A stretch of DNA of 64,000 bases from Candidatus Gastranaerophilales bacterium (lineage in GTDB: Bacteria > Cyanobacteriota > Vampirovibrionia > Gastranaerophilales > Gastranaerophilaceae). Position numbers and translations under genes: made by a program. The DNA is taken from NCBI GenBank assembly GCA_944325145.1, contig CALYDL010000010.1, positions 1 through 64,000 on the forward strand. Reading direction: 5' to 3'. Below are positions 17,950 to 26,557 of this stretch, piece after piece; position 1 is the stretch's first letter; every line of letters begins with the position of its first letter. Under the pieces are notes generated by a model that searched no databases, was not told the origin of the DNA, and saw only the letters and a program-made list of their open reading frames with translations.

Positions 17950-19018
17950 CTACCCCCAATAAAATTGCCGTGTTTGTGCCGCCAAAACCAAAAGATGTGC
18001 AAAGGCAGGTTTTTAATTTTTCTGTTACCGTGTTTTTATCTGCTAAAAATATTTTCGGTATTGTTTCATCATAAAACCCGTCATAAATATGCGGAAAAAC
18101 TTTATTTCCCCCGTTTTCTAAAAGTTTAGCACAAAGCGCAATTTCAATTCCTGCAGCTGCCCCCAAACAATGCCCCGTTAGAGGTTTAGTTGAGCTTGCA
18201 GGAACTTTATTTCCAAAAATTGAACTTATTGCAACAGCTTCCATTAAATCATTTGCAATTGTTCCTGTGCCATGCAAATTAATGTAATCAACATCAAAAT
18301 TTCCGTTCATTGCTTCTTTAATTGCCCTTATTGCTTCAATTCCATTTGGGTCAGGCGTTGTTGAATGGTAGCAATCAGTTGTTTCGCCCATTCCTTTTAC
18401 TTTAATTTTGCCCCCTTGTTTTTGAAGAATAAAAGCAGCGGCTGCTTCACCAATGTTTATTCCGCATCTGTTTTTACTAAAAGGGTTTGTTTGGTTTTTG
18501 TCTAAAATTTCAAGGGAATGAAACCCATATAAAGGAAGCTTTGAGATTGCATCTGTATTAATCACAAGAACGGTTTTTGCAAGGTTAGAATTTAAAATTT
18601 CATCTGCAATTAAAAAAGCTTTTATTCCAGATGAACAAGCCGTTGAAACTGAAGTATAAAAATTTTTAAGCTTGAAAAATTTATGAATAAATTCTGCAGG
18701 GTTTCCGATTTCAAAATGTTTGGGGTTTTTTGTTATTTCATATTCATTTACGCCTGTATTTGTTGTAGCGCAAACAACCGCAAGGTCGTTTTTGTCATAT
18801 TCTTCAATATTCAATGGTTCAATACATTTTAATAAAATTTGATTGCATCTTATATTGTAATCTTCATCTTCAATTGTTGGCAATTGAACATTAATTTTTG
18901 CAATTCTTCTTTTATTTTCAATACAAAATAAATCCGCTCTTCCTAAAAGCGCATTTTGAAAAACTTCATCAATATTACTTCCTAAATTGCAAATTGCATT
19001 ATATTTAATAATATCCAT
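17939..19018 (-). CDS. Beta-ketoacyl-ACP synthase, ApeO-like
   Basis: This is the first gene of the minus arm. I place the start at 19018 (MDIIKYN); an upstream in-frame start would run through the divergent gene. The 359-residue protein is short for a KS but keeps Cys128 (STACSSG), His249 (INLHGTGT), Lys278 and His283 (KPLTGHCLGAAAG) and the SFGFGGTN loop. In described APE systems the ApeO KS works as a heterodimer with the chain-length-factor-like ApeC, whose homologue here is the divergent neighbour starting 18 bp away. No ribosome site is visible; a TAAAAT lies 10 nt upstream. Confidence 0.85.
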   Translation of the reverse strand: MDIIKYNAICNLGSNIDEVFQNALLGRADLFCIENKRRIAKINVQLPTIEDEDYNIRCNQILLKCIEPLNIEEYDKNDLAVVCATTNTGVNEYEITKNPKHFEIGNPAEFIHKFFKLKNFYTSVSTACSSGIKAFLIADEILNSNLAKTVLVINTDAISKLPLYGFHSLEILDKNQTNPFSKNRCGINIGEAAAAFILQKQGGKIKVKGMGETTDCYHSTTPDPNGIEAIRAIKEAMNGNFDVDYINLHGTGTIANDLMEAVAISSIFGNKVPASSTKPLTGHCLGAAAGIEIALCAKLLENGGNKVFPHIYDGFYDETIPKIFLADKNTVTEKLKTCLCTSFGFGGTNTAILLGVDDE

Positions 19019-19024
19019 TTGTTG

Positions 19025-19034
19025 TATAATTTTA
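19025..19034. promoter_or_regulatory. Overlapping divergent -10 elements between the two APE arms
   Basis: On the plus strand TATAAT (19025-19030) is 6 nt before the ATG at 19037. On the minus strand TAAAAT (19034-19029) is 10 nt before the ATG at 19018. The two start codons are separated by 18 bp only, so neither transcript can carry a normal leader. Confidence 0.55.
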
Positions 19035-19036
19035 CC

Positions 19037-19561
19037 ATGGAAAATAGCTGTTTTTTTGTAAAAGATTTTTATTTTATAAAGCAAAATGATGAAATTGACC
19101 TTTCTTTCATTCCGCCTCTTATAAGGCGAAAATTAAGCAATATTGATAAATTAACGGTTTGCGCCATAAATAAAATTTATAATGATGAAGTGGATGAAAT
19201 TATTTTTTCATCGAAAGTTGGGGAATTTGACAGGCTGAATTCCATTATTTCTCAATACCAAGAATTTGATGAAGTTTCGCCTTCAACATTTTCAGGCTCT
19301 GTTCATAATTACCCTGTCAGCTTTTTTACCCTTTTTAAAAAAATAACAATTCCATACCATGCGCTATCATCGGGTGACGATTCTTTTTATATGGGGCTTA
19401 TAAAGGCAATTATTTCAAAAAAAGAAAACGTTTTATATGTTTATTCTGATGATGTTACAATTTCAATTTTAATTACAAAAAAAGAAGGAAAGAAATTTAA
19501 CTTAAATGAAATTCCAAAATCTCCAAATGATTTTATAAATTTAATTGAAGGGCAAAGTTAA
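19037..19561 (+). CDS. Chain-length-factor-like beta-ketoacyl synthase N-terminal domain, ApeC-like
   Basis: The 174-residue protein matches the short KS-like partner of aryl-polyene clusters (beta-ketoacyl synthase N-terminal domain type). Marks are RRKLSNIDKLTVCAINKIY near 35, IIFSSKVGEFDR, the signature SPSTFSGSVHNYPVSFF and ALSSGDDSFYMGL. It has no catalytic Cys/His/His set and is half the length of a KS, so it should act as a non-catalytic subunit that pairs with the ApeO-like KS. The ATG at 19037 is preferred over the TTG at 19019. It overlaps the next gene by one base (TAATG). Confidence 0.82.
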   Translation: MENSCFFVKDFYFIKQNDEIDLSFIPPLIRRKLSNIDKLTVCAINKIYNDEVDEIIFSSKVGEFDRLNSIISQYQEFDEVSPSTFSGSVHNYPVSFFTLFKKITIPYHALSSGDDSFYMGLIKAIISKKENVLYVYSDDVTISILITKKEGKKFNLNEIPKSPNDFINLIEGQS

Positions 19562-20268
19562 TGAAATTTATAAGGTCAGCTATAATTACATTTTGCTTTA
19601 TTGTTTTTGGAGTTGGGGCAATATTTTTAAATTTTTTAATTTTTCCATTTATAAAACAAGATAAAATTTTGTGCTCTAAAATAATTCATAATTCTTGGAA
19701 ATTTTTCACCCGTTTTTTATCAATTGTGGGGCTTATTGGGGTTGACATCAAGCATTTAGAAAAAATTGAAAATAAGGTTATTGTTGCAACTCACCCGAGT
19801 TTTATTGATATTGTAGTTTTAATCGGGCTAATTCCAAAAACCACCTGTTTTGTAAAAAAAGAATTAACCAAAAATTTTGTTATGAAAAATATAGTAAACA
19901 GCATTTTTATATCTAACGACCTTGAAATAGACGATATGAAAAAAGAAACTAAAAAAATGCTTGATATGGGCTTCAATTTAATAGTTTTCCCCACAGGTTC
20001 AAGGCACAGAAAAAATGAACACCCGAAAATTAAAAAGGGTGCAGCAACAATAGCTTTAAATGCAAATAAAGATATAATCCCAATTGAAATAACGACAAGT
20101 GAAGATTTTCTTTTTATTCACCAGCCCTTTTATGCGGCAGGCAAAAAACGGGTTATATTTGAAATTGAACAATTAGAGATGATTAAAATTGAAAATTTTC
20201 AACAAAAAACAGAAATTGAAAATAAAAAAGAACTTACAAAAGAAATTGTAAATAAACTTTATAGCTGA
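19561..20268 (+). CDS. PlsC-family lysophospholipid acyltransferase, ApeD-like
   Basis: This membrane acyltransferase probably moves an acyl or polyenoyl chain to a lipid acceptor. The 235-residue protein has an N-terminal hydrophobic helix, then ATHPSFIDIVVLIG with the HPSFID (H-x4-D) catalytic box, and FPTGSRHRK in place of the usual FPEGTR. The E-to-T change at this glycerophosphate-binding motif is worth noting and also occurs in acyltransferases with non-glycerolipid acceptors. It is coupled to the ApeC-like gene by a one-base overlap and is followed 12 nt later by the first ACP. Confidence 0.82.
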   Translation: MKFIRSAIITFCFIVFGVGAIFLNFLIFPFIKQDKILCSKIIHNSWKFFTRFLSIVGLIGVDIKHLEKIENKVIVATHPSFIDIVVLIGLIPKTTCFVKKELTKNFVMKNIVNSIFISNDLEIDDMKKETKKMLDMGFNLIVFPTGSRHRKNEHPKIKKGAATIALNANKDIIPIEITTSEDFLFIHQPFYAAGKKRVIFEIEQLEMIKIENFQQKTEIENKKELTKEIVNKLYS

Positions 20269-20274
20269 TATAAT
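20246..20274 (+). promoter_or_regulatory. Internal promoter giving a leaderless ACP transcript
   Basis: TTGTAA (20246-20251), 17 nt, then TATAAT (20269-20274) with a TGA extension. The ACP ATG follows after 6 nt, so transcription should start at or next to the start codon. There is no ribosome site. Confidence 0.6.
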
Positions 20275-20280
20275 TTTCTT

Positions 20281-20538
20281 ATGGAATTAAATGCTGAAAT
20301 TAAAAATTTAATTATAGAGGCGCTTCAATTAGAAGATATTACGCCTGATGACATCATTGATGATGAACCTTTATTTGGCGATGGCTTAGGGTTAGATTCA
20401 ATTGATGCCTTAGAACTTGGCATGGCAATTAAAAGAAAATATAAAATTACATTATCTTCAAACAAAGAAGAAAACAAAAAATATTTTTATTCGATAAATA
20501 CATTAAGTGATTTTGTGAGATCTAAAATTAATGGCTAA
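20281..20538 (+). CDS. Acyl carrier protein 1, ApeE-like
   Basis: This small carrier holds starter or growing chains on a phosphopantetheine arm. The 85-residue protein has the attachment site GLGLDSIDALELG with Ser40 and the usual four-helix acidic pattern. It overlaps the second ACP by 8 nt. Aryl-polyene clusters normally carry two ACPs in tandem. Confidence 0.92.
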   Translation: MELNAEIKNLIIEALQLEDITPDDIIDDEPLFGDGLGLDSIDALELGMAIKRKYKITLSSNKEENKKYFYSINTLSDFVRSKING

Positions 20539-20785
20539 TTATACAAAAGAAGACATTTTTAAAGAATTAAAAGATATATTAATTGAAGAATTGGAAATAA
20601 ACGAGGCTGATATTAATATGGATGCTAATTTATTTTCGGATTTAGACCTTGATTCAATTGATGCGGTTGATATTGCAGTTAGAATGCAAAAATTCACCGA
20701 TAAAAAATTAAGCCCTGAAGAATTTAAAAAAATTAAAACAGTTGGCGATGTTGTGGAAGCTACCTATGGGCTCATTCATAAATAA
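20531..20785 (+). CDS. Acyl carrier protein 2, ApeF-like
   Basis: The 84-residue acidic ACP has DLDLDSIDAVDIAV with Ser42 as the phosphopantetheine site. It differs clearly from the first ACP and so should have its own task (in APE systems one ACP holds the starter, the other the extender chain). Its 3' end overlaps the start of the ApeG-like gene by 20 nt. Confidence 0.92.
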   Translation: MANYTKEDIFKELKDILIEELEINEADINMDANLFSDLDLDSIDAVDIAVRMQKFTDKKLSPEEFKKIKTVGDVVEATYGLIHK

Positions 20786-21190
20786 AATTAAAAAATTGAA
20801 TGGTTTTTTGCCTTTTTTAGGGCTTATATTTGTTATTGTTGCGCATCATTTTACGGATATAATTTATTTTAAATTTTACCCACCCATTATGAATTTTTGC
20901 ATTTTTTCTATCTTTTTTTTTCTTTATTTCAAAAATATACAGTTATTCAAAAGCTTGCGCTTAAAATGGAACCTGACATAACAGATGTTACCCTTAAATA
21001 TACAAGAAATTTAACTTATATTTGGGCAATTTTTACATTTTTAAATTTTTTGGTTTCCATTTATACGATTTTTTTACCGAAAGAAATTTGGGCGCTTTAT
21101 AACGGGTTTATTTCATATTTTCTTGTCGGGCTTATTTTTATTATAGAATATATTGTAAGAATTAATTTTAAGAGGAAGTATGGCAAATAA
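20766..21190 (+). pseudogene. ApeG-like (COG4648-type) membrane protein with frameshift at a T9 run
   Basis: Two overlapping frames (20766-20981 and 20897-21190) join into one membrane protein of about 141 residues if the frame slips back one base in the nine T at 20913-20921. The joined C-terminal half reads IQKLALKMEPDITD, YTRNLTYIW and WALYNGFISYFLVGLIF, a good match to the COG4648 membrane protein found in APE clusters. Three to four hydrophobic helices are expected. The function of this family is not established. The break may be phase variation, transcriptional slippage, a sequencing error or true decay; every other cluster gene is intact. Confidence 0.7.
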
Positions 21191-22646
21191 TTTCTTTGAA
21201 TATTTTGAATCTAATAAATACGATAAGAAAATTATTTTAAAAAGTTCAGATAAAAATTATTCCGTTTTAGACGTTAAAAACCTTTTAAAAAACGGCTATT
21301 TTGGATGTAATGAAAATTTTCAAATTATTCTTAATACAATAAAAAATGTTTTAGATGATAAAGAATATATTTTTCATTTTTCAACAAGCGGTTCAACTTC
21401 AAATAAAGGAAAGATTATTGAAAAAAAACTATTAAATTTTGAACTGGAATGTAATGATTTAACAAAACAATTAAACCTTAATAAATATGAAAATTTGGAA
21501 TTTTATACAACAACCACGCTAAACCATATTTATGGCTTTTGCTATCAGTTCATAATTCCTTTTTTAAACGGGAATGTTATTAATATAGATAGAATAAATT
21601 ACCCTGAAGATGTTAACTTTGAAAATGCCGTTTTAATAACAACGCCTTCATTTTTGGATATGATGAAAAGGTATGATGTTAAACCAAAAAATAAGCTAAA
21701 AACCATAATAACGGCAGGTTCAAAAATTAAAGATGACCTTTATAAATTCGCAGAATCCATTGCAGATAGAGTTATTGACATATATGGAAGCACGGAAACA
21801 AGCACAATAGGCTTTAGAGAAAGTTCAAATACAAATAAATTAACCCTTTTAGATGGGGTTGAAATTATTTCTACGGGTATTGACGGCACAACAATAAAAA
21901 CAAATTATTCAATTCAAAATCTTCAAAATATTGGAGATAGAATTAAACTTGATGGCAAAAATATTGAAATTTTAGGCAGAATGGATAGAACCCTTAAAAT
22001 TCAAGAAAAAAGAATTGACCTGAACATTTTGGAAAACAAAATTAAAGAAAATGAAATGGCTGCTGATTGTTTTTGTTTTGAACATAAAAATAAAGCTGCC
22101 TGTCTCTTAATTCCAACAGAAATTGGCAAAAGGGCGCTTTTAAATGAAGGAAAAATTGAAGTTATTAAAAAATTAAAGAAATTTTTAAAAGATGATTTTG
22201 AAATTATTCCTCAAAGGTGGAAATTTTATGATGAAATTCCAATTAATGAAAGAGGGAAAATAAATAAAGAAAAAATAAAAGAAATTTTTAATTTGAATTT
22301 ATCTTTACCATTAATTTTAAATTCCAAAATTGAAAAAGAAAAAGCAAGGTTTGAACTTTGCTTTTTATCTGATAGCAACTTTTTTAAGGGGCATTTTGAA
22401 AATTTCCCGATTTTAGCAGGTGTTGTGCAATTGTTTTATGCAGATTTTTTCATTAAAAGGGCATTTAAAATTGATTGCCACGAAGGGCAAATAAGGAAAA
22501 TTAAATTTTCAAATATAATTCGCCCGAATAAAAAAGTTCAATTAAATTTAATTAAAAATGAAAAAAATGTATCTTTTGAATATATTGATAATAACAAAGC
22601 TTATTCAGGTGGAGTATTTCCAATTAAAAATTATTTTGTAGGATAA
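21180..22646 (+). CDS. AMP-ligase / dehydratase fusion, ApeH-ApeI-like
   Basis: One 488-residue protein joins two activities. Residues about 1-370 are an acyl-adenylate-forming ligase: STSGSTSNKGK at 68-78 (ATP loop), DIYGSTETSTIG at 200-211, GRMDRTLKIQEKR at 266-278 and GKINKEK with Lys360. This part should activate the aryl starter acid and load it on an ACP. Residues about 380-488 are a hotdog dehydratase with His405 in FKGHFENFPILAGV. The fusion replaces the two separate genes usual in APE clusters. Start and stop are tight to neighbours (11-nt overlap upstream, 4 nt downstream). Confidence 0.85.
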   Translation: MANNFFEYFESNKYDKKIILKSSDKNYSVLDVKNLLKNGYFGCNENFQIILNTIKNVLDDKEYIFHFSTSGSTSNKGKIIEKKLLNFELECNDLTKQLNLNKYENLEFYTTTTLNHIYGFCYQFIIPFLNGNVINIDRINYPEDVNFENAVLITTPSFLDMMKRYDVKPKNKLKTIITAGSKIKDDLYKFAESIADRVIDIYGSTETSTIGFRESSNTNKLTLLDGVEIISTGIDGTTIKTNYSIQNLQNIGDRIKLDGKNIEILGRMDRTLKIQEKRIDLNILENKIKENEMAADCFCFEHKNKAACLLIPTEIGKRALLNEGKIEVIKKLKKFLKDDFEIIPQRWKFYDEIPINERGKINKEKIKEIFNLNLSLPLILNSKIEKEKARFELCFLSDSNFFKGHFENFPILAGVVQLFYADFFIKRAFKIDCHEGQIRKIKFSNIIRPNKKVQLNLIKNEKNVSFEYIDNNKAYSGGVFPIKNYFVG

Positions 22647-22650
22647 TTTT

Positions 22651-23061
22651 ATGAGAGAAATTAAAACAAGAGCAAAAATTAAAATTCCTTTTTTCGACCT
22701 TGACCCGATGAATATCGTTTGGCATGGCAACTATGTTAAATACATTGAAATTGCAAGGTGTGATTTTTTCAAAAAAATTAACTATACCTACGATGAAATG
22801 AAAAAAGACGGGGTTATGTATCCAATTGCAAAAATGGACTTTAAATTTGTAAAATCTGCCAAATTTGAAGATGAAATTGAAATTGAAACAACTTTAAAAG
22901 AATTAGAACCTGCAATTATGTTTAAATACATTATTTATCATAATAATGAAAAAATTTTGTGCGCAAATACAATGCAAATAGGCGTTTCAATTGAAACGGG
23001 GGAAAGCTTGTTTAGTGCCCCCGAAAAATTAAAGAAAGCGATTGATGAATTTGTTGAATAG
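22651..23061 (+). CDS. Acyl-CoA/ACP thioesterase (4HBT hotdog), ApeK-like
   Basis: This hydrolase probably releases or edits acyl chains. The 136-residue hotdog protein has the 4HBT/YbgC pattern FFDLDPMNIVWHGNYVKYIEIAR, with the catalytic Asp at 16 or 18 and HG at 25-26. Length is normal. It overlaps the LolA-like gene by 17 nt. Gene position between ligase and LolA fits ApeK. Confidence 0.85.
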   Translation: MREIKTRAKIKIPFFDLDPMNIVWHGNYVKYIEIARCDFFKKINYTYDEMKKDGVMYPIAKMDFKFVKSAKFEDEIEIETTLKELEPAIMFKYIIYHNNEKILCANTMQIGVSIETGESLFSAPEKLKKAIDEFVE

Positions 23062-23551
23062 AATTTTAATTATTTTATTTTGTTTTTTTATTTGCCTGAA
23101 AGCTGAGGCAAATGTTTTTGAGCACCCAAAACAATTGAACTATATTTTTCAAAAACTGCCTAATTTAGAAAATGTAAATTGTAAATTCTACCAAGAAAAA
23201 ATTTCAAACGGGGTTAGTTTAAAATCAAGCGGCGATTTTTATTTTGATAAAAATAAAGGGGTTACATTTTATACAACATACCCCATTAAAACAACAACAA
23301 CCTATAATTCAAGCAGTTCTAAAAAAATTAATGATATAATAAGTGCAATAATAAACAAAAACTATAAAAAACTGGAAAAAGATTTCACCTTTTATTATGA
23401 AGAAGGCTGGGCTTTAGGGCTAAAACCAAAGAAAAATTCCCCCGCTTTTAACTACATTAAACAAATTGAAATAAAAGGAAATCAAAAAATGATAACAAAT
23501 ATTGAAATAATAACAATTGATTCAATAACAACAAAGATCAGGTTTCAATGA
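23045..23551 (+). CDS. LolA-like periplasmic lipid carrier, ApeL-like
   Basis: It should ferry the lipidic product or a lipoprotein across the periplasm. The 168-residue protein opens with a signal peptide (LLNRILIILFCFFICLKAEA) and then shows the LolA-like pattern of short strands with SGDFYFDKNKGVTF and a YPIKTTTTY loop. The ATG at 23045 lies inside the thioesterase gene; the TTG at 23042 is less likely. It overlaps the MMPL gene by 4 nt. Similarity is weak at sequence level, so the call leans on context. Confidence 0.75.
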   Translation: MNLLNRILIILFCFFICLKAEANVFEHPKQLNYIFQKLPNLENVNCKFYQEKISNGVSLKSSGDFYFDKNKGVTFYTTYPIKTTTTYNSSSSKKINDIISAIINKNYKKLEKDFTFYYEEGWALGLKPKKNSPAFNYIKQIEIKGNQKMITNIEIITIDSITTKIRFQ

Positions 23552-25524
23552 TAAAAAAAGTTCTTTTTATAATAATTTCAATCTTAATTTTTATAGCCGC
23601 TTTTTTTGCGGCAAAAACCCCTGAAGTTAATCTTACCGGTGCTTTTTTAGATAAAAATTCAAACCTTGTGAAACTCACAAACCTTTCATCAAATTATTTA
23701 ACCGTTATTTTTGAAGCAGAAAATAAAGAAGATTTAGATGAAATTCAAACAGGGTTTAAAAAAGAAAACTTAAATTATAGAGAAATAACAGATATTTATA
23801 AAAATTACCCTGAAAATTTTTTATCTGATGAAATTAGAAATTTAATTATAGAAAAAAACTATAAAAAACTGGATGAAATTGGTTTAAACCAGCTATACAG
23901 CCCTTTTTCATTAATTTTAGCGCCAATAAATTTTGACCCATATTTATTATCAACAAATTATTTATTGTCTAAAAATTTAGATGAAACAATAAAAGAAAAA
24001 GACGGCAAATTTTATTCAAAAGAAAATTTTAAAATAAAAGATAAAAAACAAATTGAAAACTTTTTAAAGCTTCAAAAAGAAAATGAAAAAGGGAAAATTT
24101 ACCTTGCAGGGGCTCCCATTCATTCTTATTTAACAAGCGAAAAGTCTTCTTTAGAAATTAATTTAATTTGCATTATTTCAACAATAGCTTTGATTTTGCT
24201 TTTTAAATTTTATTTTAAAAATATAAAAATTTTAATTCCTGTTATTTTGAGCATTTTATTTGGGTTTTTATTTGGGTTTTCAATTTCAACATTAATTTTT
24301 AAAAAATTGCACATTTTAACATTTGTTTTTTCAACCACATTAATTGGTATAAGCCTTGATTATTCTCTGCATTCTTTTTTAGTTGGCGATGAAAAAAAAT
24401 TTATTAAAAATTTAACCGTTTCAATGCTAACAACAGTTTTTGCGTTTTTAATTCTTCTTTTTTCAGATATGGAAATTTTAAAACAAATTGCAGTTTTCAC
24501 ATCTTTCGGGCTTATTGGAGTTTACCTTTTTGTTGTTGTTTTTTTATATGGCAAAATAAATCTGCCCCCTAAAAAAACATTTGAAATTGAAAATAAAAAA
24601 GTAAAAGTTGTTTTAAGCGTTTTTGTTTTATTGGTTTTAATTTTGGGCGGAATTAAAATTAAATTTAATGATGATATAAAAAATTTATATAAACCAACAA
24701 AAAAATTAGAGCTGGCTGAAAAAATTAATTCTGAAATTTTTAATTCAAAACAGCCGAATTTTATTTTGGTTGAAGGAAAAAATTTAGATGAAATCCTTCA
24801 AAAAGAAGAAAAATTAAACATCAAAAATTCAATTTCAATTTCAAATTTTATTCAATCAACAAAAAAACAAAAAGAAAACCAAAAGCTTGTTCAAAATTTA
24901 TATAAAAATAATTTAGATAATTATGCAACATTTTTATCTAAAAGCGAAATTCAAAAATTAAAAAATAAAGAATTTAAAATTTATGATGTTGAAAATTTCC
25001 CTTTAAAAAAAGATTTTATGCTTGATAATTCAACAAGTTTTATTATGACAAATGAAAAAATAAATGGTTCAATTAACCCGACAGCTGAAATTACAAAGAA
25101 AATGACAGAACTTAGAAAAGAAATTTTATTTTTAACTCCCGTTTTATATTTAGCTTTATTTTTATTTTTAACAGTTTCATTTGGAATTAAAAAAGGGGTT
25201 AAAATAATTGCCCCGTCTTTAGTTGGCGTTTTATTTTCAATTTGTTTTATGGGGCTTTTTAATATAGAAATAAATTTATTCCACATTTTATCTTTAATTT
25301 TAATAACAGGTTTTAGCCTTGATTATTCAATTTTTAGGGCAAATTCAGGCAGTGGTTCAAAGTGTGCCGTTTTTGTTTCATTTTTATCAACCGCTTTTTC
25401 ATTCCTTTTATTATCAACTACAAGCTTTAAATTAATAAGTTCAATCGGGCTTACTTTATTTTTGGGTGTTACCGTTTCATATTTATTAAGCTTATTTATG
25501 GTAAAATCGAATAATGAAAAGTGA
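23548..25524 (+). CDS. MMPL/RND-family exporter, ApeM-like
   Basis: This is an inner-membrane transporter, probably for the finished polyene lipid. The 658-residue protein has one N-terminal helix, a periplasmic domain, a block of about five helices (residues about 205-335) with TLIGISLDYSLHSFL, a central helix, a second periplasmic domain and a second helix block with ITGFSLDYSIFRA. The paired xxLDYSxxx segments mark the two RND half-repeats. It is somewhat shorter than typical ApeM. It overlaps the methyltransferase gene by 11 nt. Confidence 0.87.
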   Translation: MIKKVLFIIISILIFIAAFFAAKTPEVNLTGAFLDKNSNLVKLTNLSSNYLTVIFEAENKEDLDEIQTGFKKENLNYREITDIYKNYPENFLSDEIRNLIIEKNYKKLDEIGLNQLYSPFSLILAPINFDPYLLSTNYLLSKNLDETIKEKDGKFYSKENFKIKDKKQIENFLKLQKENEKGKIYLAGAPIHSYLTSEKSSLEINLICIISTIALILLFKFYFKNIKILIPVILSILFGFLFGFSISTLIFKKLHILTFVFSTTLIGISLDYSLHSFLVGDEKKFIKNLTVSMLTTVFAFLILLFSDMEILKQIAVFTSFGLIGVYLFVVVFLYGKINLPPKKTFEIENKKVKVVLSVFVLLVLILGGIKIKFNDDIKNLYKPTKKLELAEKINSEIFNSKQPNFILVEGKNLDEILQKEEKLNIKNSISISNFIQSTKKQKENQKLVQNLYKNNLDNYATFLSKSEIQKLKNKEFKIYDVENFPLKKDFMLDNSTSFIMTNEKINGSINPTAEITKKMTELRKEILFLTPVLYLALFLFLTVSFGIKKGVKIIAPSLVGVLFSICFMGLFNIEINLFHILSLILITGFSLDYSIFRANSGSGSKCAVFVSFLSTAFSFLLLSTTSFKLISSIGLTLFLGVTVSYLLSLFMVKSNNEK

Positions 25525-26557
25525 AAAGAAACATAAACTTATAGAGGCTTTATCCGAAGCGCAAAAAATTGCTTTTTCACCCCTAATGTTTCAGGCGGTT
25601 AATTGTTTAATTGAATTGAACATTTTAAATGAAATTGATTGCCGCCCGCAAACAAAAAAAGAATTACAAGATAAATTAAATTTATCTGATTACATTTTAA
25701 CAACCCTTTTAGAAGTTGCCCTTATAAATAAAATTGCAGAAAAAAAGGAAGATAAATTTTACATAACACTTATTGGTGAAGCCCTTTTATACGATGAGAT
25801 GACAAGGGTTAATTTTAATTTTACAAAAGATGTTTGCTATATTGGCGCAAATAAATTAAAAGAATCTTTTTTATCTGAAACGCCATTTGGTATAAAAGAA
25901 ATTTTTAAAGAAGCAAAAACAATTTACCCTTATATTTCAAAATTGCCCGATAAAATGAAAAAAAGCTGGTATGAATTTGACCATTATTATTCAGACAATT
26001 GCTTTGATATTATTTATAAAATGATAACTCCAATATCAAAAATAACAGATATTGGGGGCAATACGGGTAAATTTGAAAAAGTGGTTTTGAAAAATAACCC
26101 AAACCAAGACATTTTAATGGTTGATTTACCTGAAAACATTGAAATAATTAAAAATGACCCTGAGCTTTCAAATTGCAGCTTTTTTGCAACGGATATTTTA
26201 GATGAAAAACAAGAGCTGCCAAAGCTTTCGGGCGCTGTTTTTATGAGCCAATTTTTAGATTGTTTTTCAAAAGAACAAATTAAATTAATTTTAAATAAAA
26301 TTTATAAAGCAAGCTCAAGCGATATTAAGGTTTATATTTTAGAACCCCTAATTGACAGGCAAAAATTTGAAGGCGCAAAATATTCAATAATCCACACTTC
26401 GCTTTATTTTACCTGCATGGCAAACGGCAAAAGCAAAATGTATAATTATTCAGATTTTGAAGAATTAATTAATGAAACAGGCTTTGAAATTAAAAATTCT
26501 TATGACGGGCTTGGGGCGCACGATTATACATTAATAGAATGCGTGATAAAAAAATGA
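25514..26557 (+). CDS. SAM-dependent O-methyltransferase
   Basis: It probably methylates the aryl head group hydroxyl, as in many APE and flexirubin pathways. The 347-residue protein has an N-terminal winged-helix dimerisation domain (residues about 15-95, with helices around TKKELQDKLNLSDYILTTL) and a C-terminal Rossmann methyltransferase domain with motif I ITDIGGNTGKF and the acidic loop ILMVDLPENIE. This layout is that of the small-molecule O-methyltransferase family 2. It overlaps both neighbours, so it is part of the operon. The exact substrate is inferred. Confidence 0.8.
   Translation: MKSEKKHKLIEALSEAQKIAFSPLMFQAVNCLIELNILNEIDCRPQTKKELQDKLNLSDYILTTLLEVALINKIAEKKEDKFYITLIGEALLYDEMTRVNFNFTKDVCYIGANKLKESFLSETPFGIKEIFKEAKTIYPYISKLPDKMKKSWYEFDHYYSDNCFDIIYKMITPISKITDIGGNTGKFEKVVLKNNPNQDILMVDLPENIEIIKNDPELSNCSFFATDILDEKQELPKLSGAVFMSQFLDCFSKEQIKLILNKIYKASSSDIKVYILEPLIDRQKFEGAKYSIIHTSLYFTCMANGKSKMYNYSDFEELINETGFEIKNSYDGLGAHDYTLIECVIKK

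Noticed and set aside
15562-20785. Ordinary fatty-acid synthesis (fab) operon
   Set aside because: There is no FabD, FabH or FabI, and the ApeC-like protein, MMPL, LolA-like, AMP-ligase and methyltransferase do not belong to a fab operon.
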